The notes: generated by a model not told the origin, from the sequence alone. Numbered from the stretch's first letter, positions 16,660 to 26,556 are shown. The stretch: DNA of 64,000 bases from Orenia metallireducens (GCF_001693735.1 NZ_LWDV01000009.1:70629-134628); one strand, 5' to 3'. Numbers and translations are program-made.

Positions 16660-17538
16660 ATGTCTGAAAGATTAATGAATCCTAAAATAGATTTTGTATT
16701 TAAGTAGATATTTGGTTCGCAAAAACATCCAGAAATCTTAATAGCTTTTTTAAACGGTGTTTTTGGAAGTAAAGGAACAGAAGAAGAGATAGTAGATGTA
16801 CAAATAGAAAATCCAGATATAGATAAAGATTGGGAAGATGATAAATTTTCTCGGTTAGATGTTAAGGCAACAACTAATAATAATATGAAGGTTAATATAG
16901 AGATACAATTAAAAAATCAATACAATATGAAGAAAAGAACCTTGTATTATTGGAGTAAGTTATTTGAGTCACAAATGAAAGCAGGAGATCCCTATGATAA
17001 GTTACAGAAAACAGTAACGATAAATATTTTAGATTTTGAATATTTGCTAAGTAATAGTAGATATCATAATACTTATATTTTAAAGGAAAAAGAAACAAAT
17101 GAAGTATTAACTGATTTGCAAGAGATACATTTTATTGAATTACCGAAGTTAGATGAAGAGCAATTTAAAGGTAAAGAGATAAATATAGTTGAAAAGGATG
17201 CTTTGCTACCATGGTTACTATTTTTGAAGAATCCTGAAAGTGAGGTGGTCAAAGTGATTGAAGAGAGAATAAAAGAATTACAAGAAGCTGCTGAAGCTTT
17301 AGAGGTGTTAAGCCATGACGAGAAGGCAAGAGAAGTTTATGAGAGTAGGCAAAAAGCAATACATGATCAGATAAGTAATATAAAAGGAGCTGCAAAAGAG
17401 GCAAGAGAAGAAGGTATAAGAGAAGGTATAGAGAAAATAGTGAAAAGTATGTTGATAAATGGGATTGGTGTTGAGGAAATAGTAAAGATGACAAGTTTAA
17501 ATAAGAGAGAAATTGAAAAGATAAAAAAAGAAATTTAA
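16660..17538 (+). pseudogene. Rpn-type PD-(D/E)XK nuclease gene with early amber stop
   Basis: ATG 16660 with AAAGGAG upstream reads MSERLMNPKIDFVFK and then TAG at 16705, where relatives have a lysine codon; translation continues in frame as IFGSQKHPEI through an intact domain to 17538. One substitution (AAG to TAG) explains it. The family (PF12784-like, recombination-promoting nuclease) has the DFVFKxIFG start, a D-x-K and an E-x-Q catalytic region (DVKATT, IEIQ). A coiled-coil tail and a C-terminal helix-turn pattern follow. Internal starts could yield a truncated protein lacking the N-terminus. Confidence 0.8.
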
Positions 17539-17546
17539 AACCGTAG

Positions 17547-17573
17547 CAACCCTCTTAAAAGGGTTGTTTTTTT
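17547..17573 (+). terminator. Terminator after Rpn pseudogene
   Basis: GCAACCC and GGGTTG flank TCTTAAAA, followed by seven T. Confidence 0.8.
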
Positions 17574-17614
17574 ATGGTCAAACTGGAAATTAGACTAAAA
17601 TCAAAGATTTAGCA

Positions 17615-19170
17615 GTAAATATAACGATTAAAGAATATGATGACTTGAATCGAGTAGCTAAAATCATTTATCCAGAGGGTAATAGTGAAAAGTTCTAGTA
17701 TGTTTCAGTTACTATATCTTAATATTTACTCGTCACTGCTTTGAATGGGTAGAGTAACAAAAGTTAATAGTCCAACAGAAAACTCAGTAAGCTATGATTA
17801 TAATAAATTAGGACAATTAACTAAAGTCCTAGGCTGTATTGACCAAGCACCAGTCTATAATACTAGAGGGATGCTGGAGACTTTAACAGCAGTTAATGGT
17901 ATCTCAACAAGCTATGCTTATGATACAAATGGTCGTTTAACTGACTTAAACTATAATAATCAAGAAAACTTATTAAAAGGTTATAAGTTAGGCTATGATG
18001 ATGCTAATAATATCATCACTAAAAATGACAACTCCTATCAGTATGATGCTTTAAATCGTTTAATCTTTGCTAGTTTAAAAGGGAAGTTTGAAAATAATTC
18101 TGATGAAGAAGAGCAGAAGATAGGTAGAACGATCTCAGATTATTCAGGAGAGAAATCTCTAGAGATCTTAGCAGATCAAGCAGAGGCAATTGAGCTTGAC
18201 TATGGAGCAGGAAGTATTGGAGTAGACCTACTAGGCAAATGCAAGATATCTAAGGTAGAGTTAACACCTAAGAGCTTGGAGCACCGAGTAGATAAGAGGA
18301 ACTTAGAAGTATAATATATCCTTGATAATTATCAGTATACTAAGGTTGAGAATTGGAACTTTGTAGCTAAAGGTTCAGGAGAGATAGTGATAGTTTTAGA
18401 CCAACCAGTGGAAGCAAGGTATCTGAAGGTTAAGAGTTACTTTGATGATCGAGATACAGAGTTTAACCCTGTTAACCTAGCTCAATTTGTCAATGAAGCT
18501 GAAGATATAATCAAGGTCTACTATTATGTAGAGAATAGATATGAGCAATATAGCTATGATGAAGTAGGAAATAGAACTAATGAAGTTATTACTCAGCGAT
18601 ATGCAGTAGAGAGAGGATATGAATATTATCCAAATTCAAACCTACTAAAATCTAATGGTAAGTATGGCTTTGAGTATGATGATAATGGTAACTTGATTAG
18701 GAAAGGAAGAGGTTATACCCTTGCAGAAGATGGCAGTATAATCTTTGACCAAGAAGAGTACTGGGAGTATGAGTATGACCTACTGAATCGACTAGTCAAG
18801 TTCAGCAAAAACAATCAAGTAGTCGCAGAATATGTGTATGATGAAGCAGGACTGAGAATCAAGAAAGAAAGTCCAGTAAAGACAACCTATTATGTCTTTA
18901 CTCAAAGCGGAAATCTCCTCTATGAGCAGAAAAACGGTAAATACCTAGAGTATATCTATGTAGCAGGTAAACACTTTGCGAGGATAGATGGAGATTTAAA
19001 TTCTGGCGAGACCAAGAAATATTTCTACCATACCGACTATCTAGGAAGTAGAGTCTTAGTTACAAATGCAGATGGCGAGACAGTCTGAAGTGCCGAGTAT
19101 ACACCATTTGCTAGAACTACCATGGAAGAAGGAATCCTTGATAAGATAGCGAAACTTACAGGTGAGTACA
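17615..19170 (+). pseudogene. Rhs/YD-repeat pseudogene, second lineage, no toxin tip
   Basis: YD repeats from VNITIKEYDDLNRVA; broken at 17696 by a TAG and about 45 nt of foreign sequence containing the dispersed repeat TTTACTCGTCACT, then resuming near 17742. Further in-frame stops: TAA 18312 (a tyrosine codon in the paralogue) and TGA 19086 (TGG in the copy at 16361). It contains the same discoidin-like insert as the gene at 4905 (about 18120-18480). It ends at KLTGE where the repeat at 19171 begins, so no DPxG or toxin follows. Clearly inactive. Confidence 0.8.
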
Positions 19171-19240
19171 TAATAAAGATAATTGAGAATGCAGAATGTA
19201 GAATTGAGAATTAAGTTCTTTAAAATTTTTAATTCTCAAC
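19171..19240. repeat. Short palindromic repeat replacing an Rhs tip (copy 2)
   Basis: Same element as 16501-16577: TAATAAAGATAATTGAGAAT, then TTGAGAATTAA pairing with TTAATTCTCAA at 19229-19239. The following 19241-19546 holds no gene; a promoter for the Rpn gene is likely there but not clear. Confidence 0.6.
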
Positions 19241-19546
19241 TTTGTTATGGTGTTATGATTAGAAAATAGGAAGGTTTACCTAAGAACAACTATTTTTAAA
19301 AAATCATTCTATGAGTTTTTCAGAAATACTAAGCTCCTGAATAAGTTCAGCAGTAAGAATCAACTGTTTTATTAATTTTCATTTTATTACTGATGATACT
19401 TATCTAGGGAATATAAATGATTCAAAGATTTGGAATTTATAAATAACGAGTGTTATAGTTTTAATTGAAAATTGAATCCATCTTCATTTATCATAATCAT
19501 TATGTTATAATTAAAACATAATTGTAAAACAGGAGGTTTAATTAAA

Positions 19547-20401
19547 ATGTGTCGTTTAAACCCAAGAGTGGACTTTGCCTTTAAAAAGTTATTCGGTAGT
19601 GAAGAGAATAAAGATATCTTAATCTCTTTTATCAATTCGGTTTTAGATAAAGAGGAGCAGATTAAAGATTTAGTCTTAAAGAATCCTTATAATTCTAAGA
19701 ACTTTAAAAATGATAAATTATCAATCCTTGATGTTAAAGCAGTAGATGAAAAAGGCAATTGGTACAACATTGAGATGCAGATAACAGACCAAGATTATTA
19801 TGACAAAAGAGCCTTATATTACTGGGCTAGATTATATACGGGACAGTTAGAATCAGGAATTAACTATGATAAATTAGAAAAGACGATAGTAATTAATGTA
19901 CTTAACTTTGATTGTTTAGATGAAGAAGATTATCATAATATTTATAAATTATTTAATTCTAAATCTAAAGAAGAGTTAATAGATCATTTAGAAATTCATT
20001 TTATTGAGTTAGAGAAGTATAATAAAGATTTAAGTGAAATGCAGACTGCTTTAGATAGATGGACAGAATTTCTAAAAAGAGCTCATGAATATAATAAAGA
20101 TTGGATTCCTGCTCAATTAGCAGAGGTTAAAAGTATAGAAAAAGCGATTAAGGTACTTGATGCAATGTATTTAAATGAAGATGAACGTGAGCTTTATGAA
20201 GCAAGATTGAAATGGTTACGAGATGAAGAGATGGCATTGAAGAAAGCTGAAGAAAAGGGTAGAGAAGAAGGTAGAAGAGAAGAAAAAAAAGAAATGGTAA
20301 ATAATCTACTTAAATTGGGAGTAGAAATAGATAAAATAGTTGAAGCAAGTGGATTATCTAAGGAAGAAATAGAAGATTTAAAAGAGAGTAATAAAGATTA
20401 A
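19547..20401 (+). CDS. Rpn-family PD-(D/E)XK nuclease/transposase-like protein, copy A
   Basis: 284 aa, ATG 19547 behind CAGGAGG. N-terminal PRVDFAFKKLFGS, then LSILDVKAVDEKG and YNIEMQI, the D...D-x-K and E-x-Q elements of the PDDEXK_2 (Rpn) family. The C-terminal third is a charged coiled coil with EKGREEGRREEKK and ends in a helix-turn-helix-like LSKEEIEDL segment. Rpn proteins are DNA endonucleases that promote RecA-independent recombination in E. coli (family knowledge). About 85% identical to the next gene, a recent tandem duplication. Confidence 0.88.
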   Translation: MCRLNPRVDFAFKKLFGSEENKDILISFINSVLDKEEQIKDLVLKNPYNSKNFKNDKLSILDVKAVDEKGNWYNIEMQITDQDYYDKRALYYWARLYTGQLESGINYDKLEKTIVINVLNFDCLDEEDYHNIYKLFNSKSKEELIDHLEIHFIELEKYNKDLSEMQTALDRWTEFLKRAHEYNKDWIPAQLAEVKSIEKAIKVLDAMYLNEDERELYEARLKWLRDEEMALKKAEEKGREEGRREEKKEMVNNLLKLGVEIDKIVEASGLSKEEIEDLKESNKD

Positions 20402-20432
20402 ACTATCATTGTCCAAAGGAGGTTTAACAAAG

Positions 20433-21299
20433 ATGTGTCGTTTAAATCTTAGGGTAGACTTTGCTTTTAAAAAGTTATTCGGTAGTGAAGAGAATAAAAA
20501 TATTTTAATCTCTTTTATCAATTCTGTTTTAGATGAAGAAGATCAGATAACAGATATAATTTTAAAGAACCCTTATAATTCTAAAAGCTTTAAAAATGAC
20601 AAGTTATCAATCCTTGATGTTAAGGCAGTAGATGAAAAGGGAGTCTGGTATAATATCGAGATGCAGATTACAGACCAAGATTATTATGACAAAAGAGCCT
20701 TATATTACTGGGCTAGATTATATACAGGTCAGCTAGAGTCGGGAGTTAACTATGATAAATTAGAAAAGACAATAGTGATTAATGTTTTAAACTTTAACTG
20801 TTTAGATGAAGAAGATTATCATAATGTCTATAAATTATTCAATACTCAGTCTAAAGAAGAGTTAATAGATCATTTAGAGATACATTTTATTGAGCTAGAG
20901 AAGTACAATAAAGACTTAAGTGAGGTACAGACTGCTTTAGATAGATGGACAGAGTTTTTAAAGAGAGCCCACGAATACAATAAAAATCAGATTCCTGCTC
21001 AATTAGCTGAGATTAAAAGTATTGAAAAGGCGATTAGAGTATTGGATGCAATGTATTTAAATGAGGATGAACGTGAATTATATGAAGCTAGGTTAAAATG
21101 GTTAAGAGATGAAGAGATGGCGCTGAAGAAGGCTGAGGAGAAAGGGAGAGAAGAGGGGAGAAGAGAAGGAGTAGAAGAAGGAAAGAAAGAGATGGTAAAT
21201 AATCTACTTAAACTGGGGGTAGAAATAGATAAAATAATTGAAGCAAGTGGATTATCTAAAGAAGAAATACAAAATTTAAGAAATAGTATTGAAGATTAG
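20433..21299 (+). CDS. Rpn-family PD-(D/E)XK nuclease/transposase-like protein, copy B
   Basis: 288 aa from ATG 20433, chosen because AAAGGAGG lies 9 nt upstream; an earlier in-frame start at 20409 would include the ribosome site. Same architecture as copy A, with a slightly longer REEGRREGVEEGKKE repeat in the coiled coil. Only 31 nt separate the two genes, so they share a transcript ended by the hairpin at 21306. Confidence 0.88.
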   Translation: MCRLNLRVDFAFKKLFGSEENKNILISFINSVLDEEDQITDIILKNPYNSKSFKNDKLSILDVKAVDEKGVWYNIEMQITDQDYYDKRALYYWARLYTGQLESGVNYDKLEKTIVINVLNFNCLDEEDYHNVYKLFNTQSKEELIDHLEIHFIELEKYNKDLSEVQTALDRWTEFLKRAHEYNKNQIPAQLAEIKSIEKAIRVLDAMYLNEDERELYEARLKWLRDEEMALKKAEEKGREEGRREGVEEGKKEMVNNLLKLGVEIDKIIEASGLSKEEIQNLRNSIED

Positions 21300-21305
21300 A
21301 TTATC

Positions 21306-21336
21306 AGACAACCTATAAAAAGGTTGTCTTTTTTTA
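21306..21336 (+). terminator. Terminator after Rpn pair
   Basis: AGACAACC (21306-21313) pairs with GGTTGTCT (21322-21329), then a run of T. Confidence 0.85.
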
Positions 21337-21340
21337 GATA

Positions 21341-22398
21341 TTTACTAGTTATTCATTACTGCTATTAGAGTATGATGCAGGGAATCTGATAAAAAAAAGA
21401 ATACCTATAGTATAGAAGATGGAGAAGTAACCTCTACTGAAACAAGTGGTGAGGAAGTAGAATACTGGGAGTATCAGTATAATCTCCAGAATAGATTGAG
21501 CAGAGTTTATAAGAATGAAGAGTTAATCGTAGAATTCAGTTATGATGGAGACGATAAGCGAATTAAAGCAATAGAACATACTCATGATGGCAATAGCAAA
21601 GAGACTAACTTCGTCTATAGTGTCAGTGGCAAGGTAATTTTTGAGGATGAACAAGGTGCATATACTTTTTATATTTTTGCACTGAACAAGCAATATGCCA
21701 AAATTAATGGTATTGTGGGAGTAAGCACAGAGATAACTTACTTCCACCAAGATAACCTAGGCTCAACGAAACTGATGACTGATGCTAGTGGTAAAGTAAT
21801 CATGGATCAAGATTACTTGCCTTTTGGTGGAGATTTAGCGAGACCTAATCAAATTGAAGTACAGAATGATAGTGGTGAGAGTTATAAGTATACAGGGTAG
21901 AAGCAAGTTGTGTCGATAGGGCTGTATTATTATGGTGCGAGATACTATGACCCTGAGATTGGTAGGTTTACGAGAGAGGATACATATAGAGGAAGATTGG
22001 ACAATCCACAGAGTCAGAACGTAATGAATTCTCCTTTAAAATATATTGACCCTAGTGGTCATATACCATTGTTACCAATAAGTTGGGCACCTGCTTGGCA
22101 TCTAAATAGAAATGAATATAATAATGTAATAGATCCAGATACAGGAGAGCGTTATACTAGAGATAAACTGAGGAAATTGGTAAAGATAGGTAAAGCAACA
22201 ATGCCAGCTAAATTATACCATGAAATGGGACAAGGTCATAAAGGTAATGAGAAATATGTTCTTGAAGATGGAACGGAAATTATAATGGATGGTAATGAAT
22301 TTATAATTAATATAGCTCCAACCGTAGTTAGTACTGGAGTTCTATTGTTTAGAAAAAGTGATGTTGAATTAGAGTTAGAATTAAAAATTATAAGATGA
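21341..22398 (+). pseudogene. Orphan Rhs tip, frameshifted and with amber stop, short C-terminus
   Basis: Preceded by the dispersed repeat TTTACTAGTTATTCATTACT (21341-21360). Core homology starts near 21366 (LEYDAGNLIKK), loses frame at an A run near 21397, then reads from RIKAIEHTHDG to YKYTG and TAG 21898, where sister copies have CAG; it continues in frame through GARYYDPEIGRF to DPSG at 22048. Only about 116 residues follow (KLYHEMGQGHKGNEKY region), with no recognised toxin motif. No immunity-like gene follows closely. Inactive as read. Confidence 0.7.
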
Positions 22399-22473
22399 TT
22401 TAATCAATTTGTAGAACTACATTATATCTTAAAATAATAATGAATTAATTTATTAAGGTTTTTGCTCATAACA

Positions 22474-22575
22474 TCAGATAACAAAATATTGCCTATTTCG
22501 TTCATAATGTCACTCACTCAAATTTAAGTGCCTAAGATAAGAGCTGAACTTGGGCAGTACGAATATGTTATCTGA
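22474..22575. repeat. Inverted repeat in a 540-nt gene-free stretch
   Basis: TCAGATAACA (22474-22483) and TGTTATCTGA (22566-22575) are perfect inverted repeats about 80 nt apart, with GTGACATT/AAGTGCC-type partial pairings inside. The rest of 22399-22869 shows no gene or known RNA. The left and right arms could be the ends of a small mobile remnant or a structured RNA. Confidence 0.35.
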
Positions 22576-22938
22576 CAGTGCGACAGCATATAGCATCAAG
22601 AGATGTTTTTTTTCATAGAACTGTTCTGTAATATAATTAATAAATTTTTCACATTGTAAAAGCTTAAACTTAGATTCACAATTCTTATGATTGGTTTTTA
22701 AGACCTTTTAACCAGTGTTAGAGTAATAAACATAACAGTGTTATTGCCTTTGATCTGAGAAATTGTATCAAGTTCTAACTCATTTTGTTCTTTAGCTTAT
22801 TGAATAAATAAAATAGGGATATACTTAAAATTAAGAGTATAAATAAAAATCTGAAAGGGGTTGTAAAAGATAGTCATATTCAATAATCATTGGAGCTTTA
22901 GTGGATTATTCTCTATTAATCTTTATGGAGATAGAGAG

Positions 22939-23187
22939 GTGCTAGGTGATGGGCAGAAGCTATACCATGATAGATATCATGTTTATGTCAATAATGATTT
23001 TGTAGGAAATAAGATACTTTTAACTGAAAATGATAGTATATCTGATGTAGAAAATTATTTAAGAGGTGTTGGTTTTGAAAATTTTAAGGCTGATTTGGAA
23101 GGAGACCATTATCTGATTCAGTCAGAGAATCAGATAGATTCAGCAGAGATGAAAAATTTCTTAGGTATTTACTTGAATATTAGATAA
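22939..23187 (+). CDS. Small hypothetical protein with unclear start
   Basis: 82 aa from GTG 22939 (weak site GATAGAGAG). The same frame is open back to 22867 and would add VIFNNHWSFSGLFSINLYGD; a strong AAAGGGG at 22852-22858 lies in front of an ATA codon at 22870, suggesting that the real start was ATG and has been lost, or that a rare start is used. No family recognised; possibly the immunity gene of the preceding cassette, but 470-540 nt away. Confidence 0.4.
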   Translation: MLGDGQKLYHDRYHVYVNNDFVGNKILLTENDSISDVENYLRGVGFENFKADLEGDHYLIQSENQIDSAEMKNFLGIYLNIR

Positions 23188-23194
23188 TAAATTA

Positions 23195-23220
23195 TAAAGA
23201 GCCATATTTATGGCTCTTTA
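23195..23220. terminator. Bidirectional terminator
   Basis: TAAAGAGCCA (23195-23204) pairs with TGGCTCTTTA (23211-23220). It marks the boundary of the toxin island and the convergent GGDEF-EAL gene. Confidence 0.8.
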
Positions 23221-25176
23221 TAAGGCTTGTGCTCTAAATTCTATATTCTGTTTTAATAGTTCTTCAAAATCATGAGCAGGTACAGGTTTACTGAACAGAT
23301 ATCCTTGAGCTTCATCACATTTATAATCATTTAGAAATTTAATCTCTTCCCAATTCTCTACGCCTTCAGCTACAGTCCTTATCGTCAACTTATTAGCCAT
23401 TGCTATAATAGCTGATACAATGGCACTTCGTTTACTACTATTATGGAAGTTACTGATAAATGAACGGTCAATCTTAATTATATCTACAGCAAATTTAGTA
23501 AGATAACTCAAAGATGAATAACCTGTTCCAAAGTCATCTAATAATATCTTAACATTCATCTGTTTAAAGTCTTCTAGAATTGAGCAAGTTAACTCTATAT
23601 TCTCCATAGCCAAGCTTTCAGTAATTTCTAGCCCTAATAGCTTAGGGTCTAATCTTGTTTCTGTTAAGATGTTTTTGACAGTTTCAGTTAAGTTTGATTT
23701 ATGAAATTGTTGGGCAGATAGGTTGACTGAGATCTCTATTGGTTGGTAGCCTTTATCTATCCATGCTTGAGTCTGAAAACAGGCTTCTTTCAGTACATAC
23801 TCTCCTAAGAGGACGATTAAACCAGTCTCCTCAGCTAAAGGTATAAAGTTTCCAGGAGATATTAGACCTTCTTTAGGGTGTTCCCACCTTACTAGGGCTT
23901 CTGCTTTTTTTATCTTTCCTGTCTTAATGTCTACAATTGGTTGATAGTAAACTCTAAGTTCCTTATTTTTGATGGCTCTTCTAAGGCTATGCTCTAGACA
24001 TAACTTCTTATTAACTTGTAAATTCATATTATCATTGTATAGTTGGAATGAAGTTCCTGCTTCTTCTTTAGCCTTATACATTGCTGTGTCTGCATTTCTA
24101 AGTAAGGTTTCTTCATGGATGCTATCATCAGGATAAAAGGAAATTCCTATACTAGCAGTTAAAACAAATTTATTATCTTTTATAATAAAGGGCTTATCAA
24201 ATACTTTGGTTAAACGATGGGTGATTTCAGGAATATCCTGTTTATGATTATGTATCTGTGGTAATATTCCAATAAAGTCATCACCACCCATTCTAGCAAC
24301 CATCTCTCTATTGGTTAAGGTCTGCTGTAGTCGCTCACTTAATTTTAATAATATCAGATCTCCTGTTTGATGACCATGAATATCATTAATCAATTTAAAT
24401 CTATCGATATCTAAGAAGAAGACAGCAATTTTTTCATTATTATGCTTAGCTATTTCAGCTTCAATTTGAAACTGTTTACTGAATCCTTCTCGATTTGCTA
24501 ATCCAGTTAATGAATCGTGAAGTGATTGATACTTTAGGGCTGCTTCAACCTGTCTATGTTTAGTAATATCTATTCCAGTAGCTAGGATACCTTCAATTTC
24601 TTTGTTAAGGTTTACAATCTGTGAGATGCTCCAGGAGATAAGCTTTTGCTTATTATTTTTACAAAGTATAGATAATTCTCGGTTACGAACCTTTTGTTTA
24701 GCAAAGTGAGGGTTGAATACTTCTTTAGCTTTTTTTATGAGTTTTGAATCAATAAGTGTTTCGTAGATGCTCTTATTGATTACCTCTTCAGCTTTAAAAC
24801 CAGTCTCTTTTTGAGCATATTTGTTAAGGCTAATAATTCTACCTTCTGCATCTAAGATAAAGATTAAAGTACTGGCTGTATTAATTATAATTTCTTTAAA
24901 CTCTGTCTCTTTGTAAAGATTGTTTTTAACACTATTTAATCTGATGTTATTCATCACTAGGAATAATATTAATAGAATTAAAATTATAATAAAAACCATT
25001 ATATTTTCATAATCATTTAAAAAAGAAAGAGGAAGATTAATATAAGAATGTAGAGCAATATTCTTCTTTTGAGCTATTTGATTATAATTTGAAATATTAT
25101 ACTTATATATAAAGGATATTAATAAGGTTGATAAAATTGAGGTTATAATAAAAAATCTTTTCTTAAAAGATTTCAT
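23218..25176 (-). CDS. PAS-GGDEF-EAL cyclic-di-GMP signalling protein
   Basis: 652 aa. Two membrane helices (about 8-25 and 59-77) bracket a short outside loop; a PAS domain (about 95-210, IIDAEGRI-like TLIFILDAEGR), a GGDEF domain (215-378) and an EAL domain (395-640) follow. The active-site loop reads GGDDF at 297-301, a variant of GG(D/E)EF; the EAL motif (AEALVRWEH) and DDFGTGYSSLSYL are intact, so phosphodiesterase activity is likely and cyclase activity possible. Ribosome site AAAGGAGAC precedes the ATG. No partner gene nearby. Confidence 0.92.
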   Translation of the reverse strand: MKSFKKRFFIITSILSTLLISFIYKYNISNYNQIAQKKNIALHSYINLPLSFLNDYENIMVFIIILILLILFLVMNNIRLNSVKNNLYKETEFKEIIINTASTLIFILDAEGRIISLNKYAQKETGFKAEEVINKSIYETLIDSKLIKKAKEVFNPHFAKQKVRNRELSILCKNNKQKLISWSISQIVNLNKEIEGILATGIDITKHRQVEAALKYQSLHDSLTGLANREGFSKQFQIEAEIAKHNNEKIAVFFLDIDRFKLINDIHGHQTGDLILLKLSERLQQTLTNREMVARMGGDDFIGILPQIHNHKQDIPEITHRLTKVFDKPFIIKDNKFVLTASIGISFYPDDSIHEETLLRNADTAMYKAKEEAGTSFQLYNDNMNLQVNKKLCLEHSLRRAIKNKELRVYYQPIVDIKTGKIKKAEALVRWEHPKEGLISPGNFIPLAEETGLIVLLGEYVLKEACFQTQAWIDKGYQPIEISVNLSAQQFHKSNLTETVKNILTETRLDPKLLGLEITESLAMENIELTCSILEDFKQMNVKILLDDFGTGYSSLSYLTKFAVDIIKIDRSFISNFHNSSKRSAIVSAIIAMANKLTIRTVAEGVENWEEIKFLNDYKCDEAQGYLFSKPVPAHDFEELLKQNIEFRAQAL

Positions 25177-25343
25177 TATAGTCTCCTTTCTTGATATAAT
25201 TAAAGGATAAAAAATTTAAAATATTATACTATATTGGTTTATTTTTCCTAAAATTAATAAGGGTTTACATGCCTCTAGAACTTAAATTTATTTTTATATT
25301 TAAATTGCTCTGACTAATTTAATTCTACATGGATAAATAGTTT

Positions 25344-25379
25344 ACCTGCAAAAATTCAAATTAAAGAATTTGTGCAGGT
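25344..25379. other. Stem-loop in long gene-free region 25177-25718
   Basis: ACCTGCA (25344-25350) pairs with TGCAGGT (25373-25379), extended by AATTC/GAATT. No gene is seen in 25177-25902; the hairpin is not followed by a clear T run, so its role is unknown. Confidence 0.4.
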
Positions 25380-25718
25380 TTAAAATTTTCTATAATAACT
25401 TACTTAAAGTAAAGGCTTGATGTAAAGGGAGTAACTATCTAAATCTAAGCCTAAGTTTGAGAGAATAATTAGTTTGAAACATTTTATTGTTACTGGTGTA
25501 TAATGGAGTGAAGATATTGATATACTATAATTATACATCGATTATAAAAATTACCTTTTTAAAATTTTAATGGAAAACTTTATAACTAAGCAAATAATAA
25601 TTCTATTTTATTACTGCTTAATTATTTCATATATCTTAAAGTTATCAGTTTCAACCTTAGTATGAGATATTAAATATAATTGATTTATAGGTGGAGGAAA
25701 ACCAAAAATTATCTAGTG

Positions 25719-25746
25719 TTGACAACATATGGAATATTGTGATAAT
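25719..25746 (+). promoter_or_regulatory. Sigma-A promoter of the transglycosylase gene
   Basis: TTGACA (25719-25724), 16 nt spacer ending in TGT, then GATAAT (25741-25746), i.e. an extended -10. Transcription would begin near 25753, leaving a 150-nt leader. Confidence 0.6.
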
Positions 25747-25902
25747 ATGAAATCTGCTGGTATACATTTTTTACATATAAAAGATTATATGGAGTGTTAT
25801 TTTTTTACTTGTATAAGTATTTAGTAGTGGTTAGTAGGTTAGGATTGATTGGTGAATTTAAATATAAGATAAATCAGTTTATAAGTACAGGAGGTATTAG
25901 AA

Positions 25903-26556
25903 GTGAAGGTTAGGTTGAGTATATTGTTGGTGTTGATCATGGTTTTTAGTTTTAATGTCAACCTTTATGCTTATAATTATCAAGCTTTAGAGAACTATAT
26001 TAGTTATCGAATTAAGTATATTCATAATGTAGCTCATAATGCAGATATCACTTTATCTAAAGTTAGGGTCAGAGAGTATGCTAAAGAGATTATCTATTGG
26101 GCAGATTATTATTCGAAGGATTTTCAAGTGAATATTGACCCATTATTGGTAACAGCAGTTTTAGAGACAGAGACTAATTTTGTTTCCAGAGATGACTATG
26201 ATTTAGGAGCTAGTATTGGGATTGCTAGTATGAGAATCGATACAGCTAAATGGATTGCTAGAAGGATTAATGTTAACTATAACAAATGGAAAATCTTAAA
26301 TCCAACAGATATGGGAATTAGATTTGCTGTCTATTATTTAGGAGTGGCTTACAAGAAGTATAATGGTGATATTGATAAGATTATCGTCTCTTATAATCAG
26401 GGATTTGCTAAAGCTAGTTCTAAAAATTTAGATGAGTTATATAATAATTATCTATTTAAAGTATTAGGTAGGTATAATTATTATCAGCAGAGGATTAGAT
26501 CCTATGATGATACAATAGATAATTACTTTGCATATAAGCTAGCGAAGTTAGATTAA
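25903..26556 (+). CDS. Secreted lytic transglycosylase (SLT-like)
   Basis: 217 aa from GTG 25903 behind CAGGAGGT. N-terminal signal peptide (MKVRLSILLVLIMVFSFNVN, cleavage near LYA-Y). The SLT-type domain spans about 60-190: DPLLVTAVLETETNF carries the catalytic glutamate (E90 in the E-x-x-F context), followed by GIASMR and YNQG motifs typical of family 1 transglycosylases. It would cleave peptidoglycan outside the membrane. Single gene. Confidence 0.85.
   Translation: MKVRLSILLVLIMVFSFNVNLYAYNYQALENYISYRIKYIHNVAHNADITLSKVRVREYAKEIIYWADYYSKDFQVNIDPLLVTAVLETETNFVSRDDYDLGASIGIASMRIDTAKWIARRINVNYNKWKILNPTDMGIRFAVYYLGVAYKKYNGDIDKIIVSYNQGFAKASSKNLDELYNNYLFKVLGRYNYYQQRIRSYDDTIDNYFAYKLAKLD

Noticed and set aside
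16660-21299. Rpn genes as classical insertion sequences
   Set aside because: No terminal inverted repeats or target duplications were seen around them, and the family lacks a DDE transposase.
1-22398. CRISPR array or phage-like repeats
   Set aside because: Repeats are long coding Rhs segments with protein-level conservation, not short spaced repeats; no cas genes or phage structural genes.
22474-22575. Integron attC-like recombination site
   Set aside because: The arms contain AAC and GTT, but the core does not fit the RYYYAAC/GTTRRRY consensus, and no integrase or cassette set is present.
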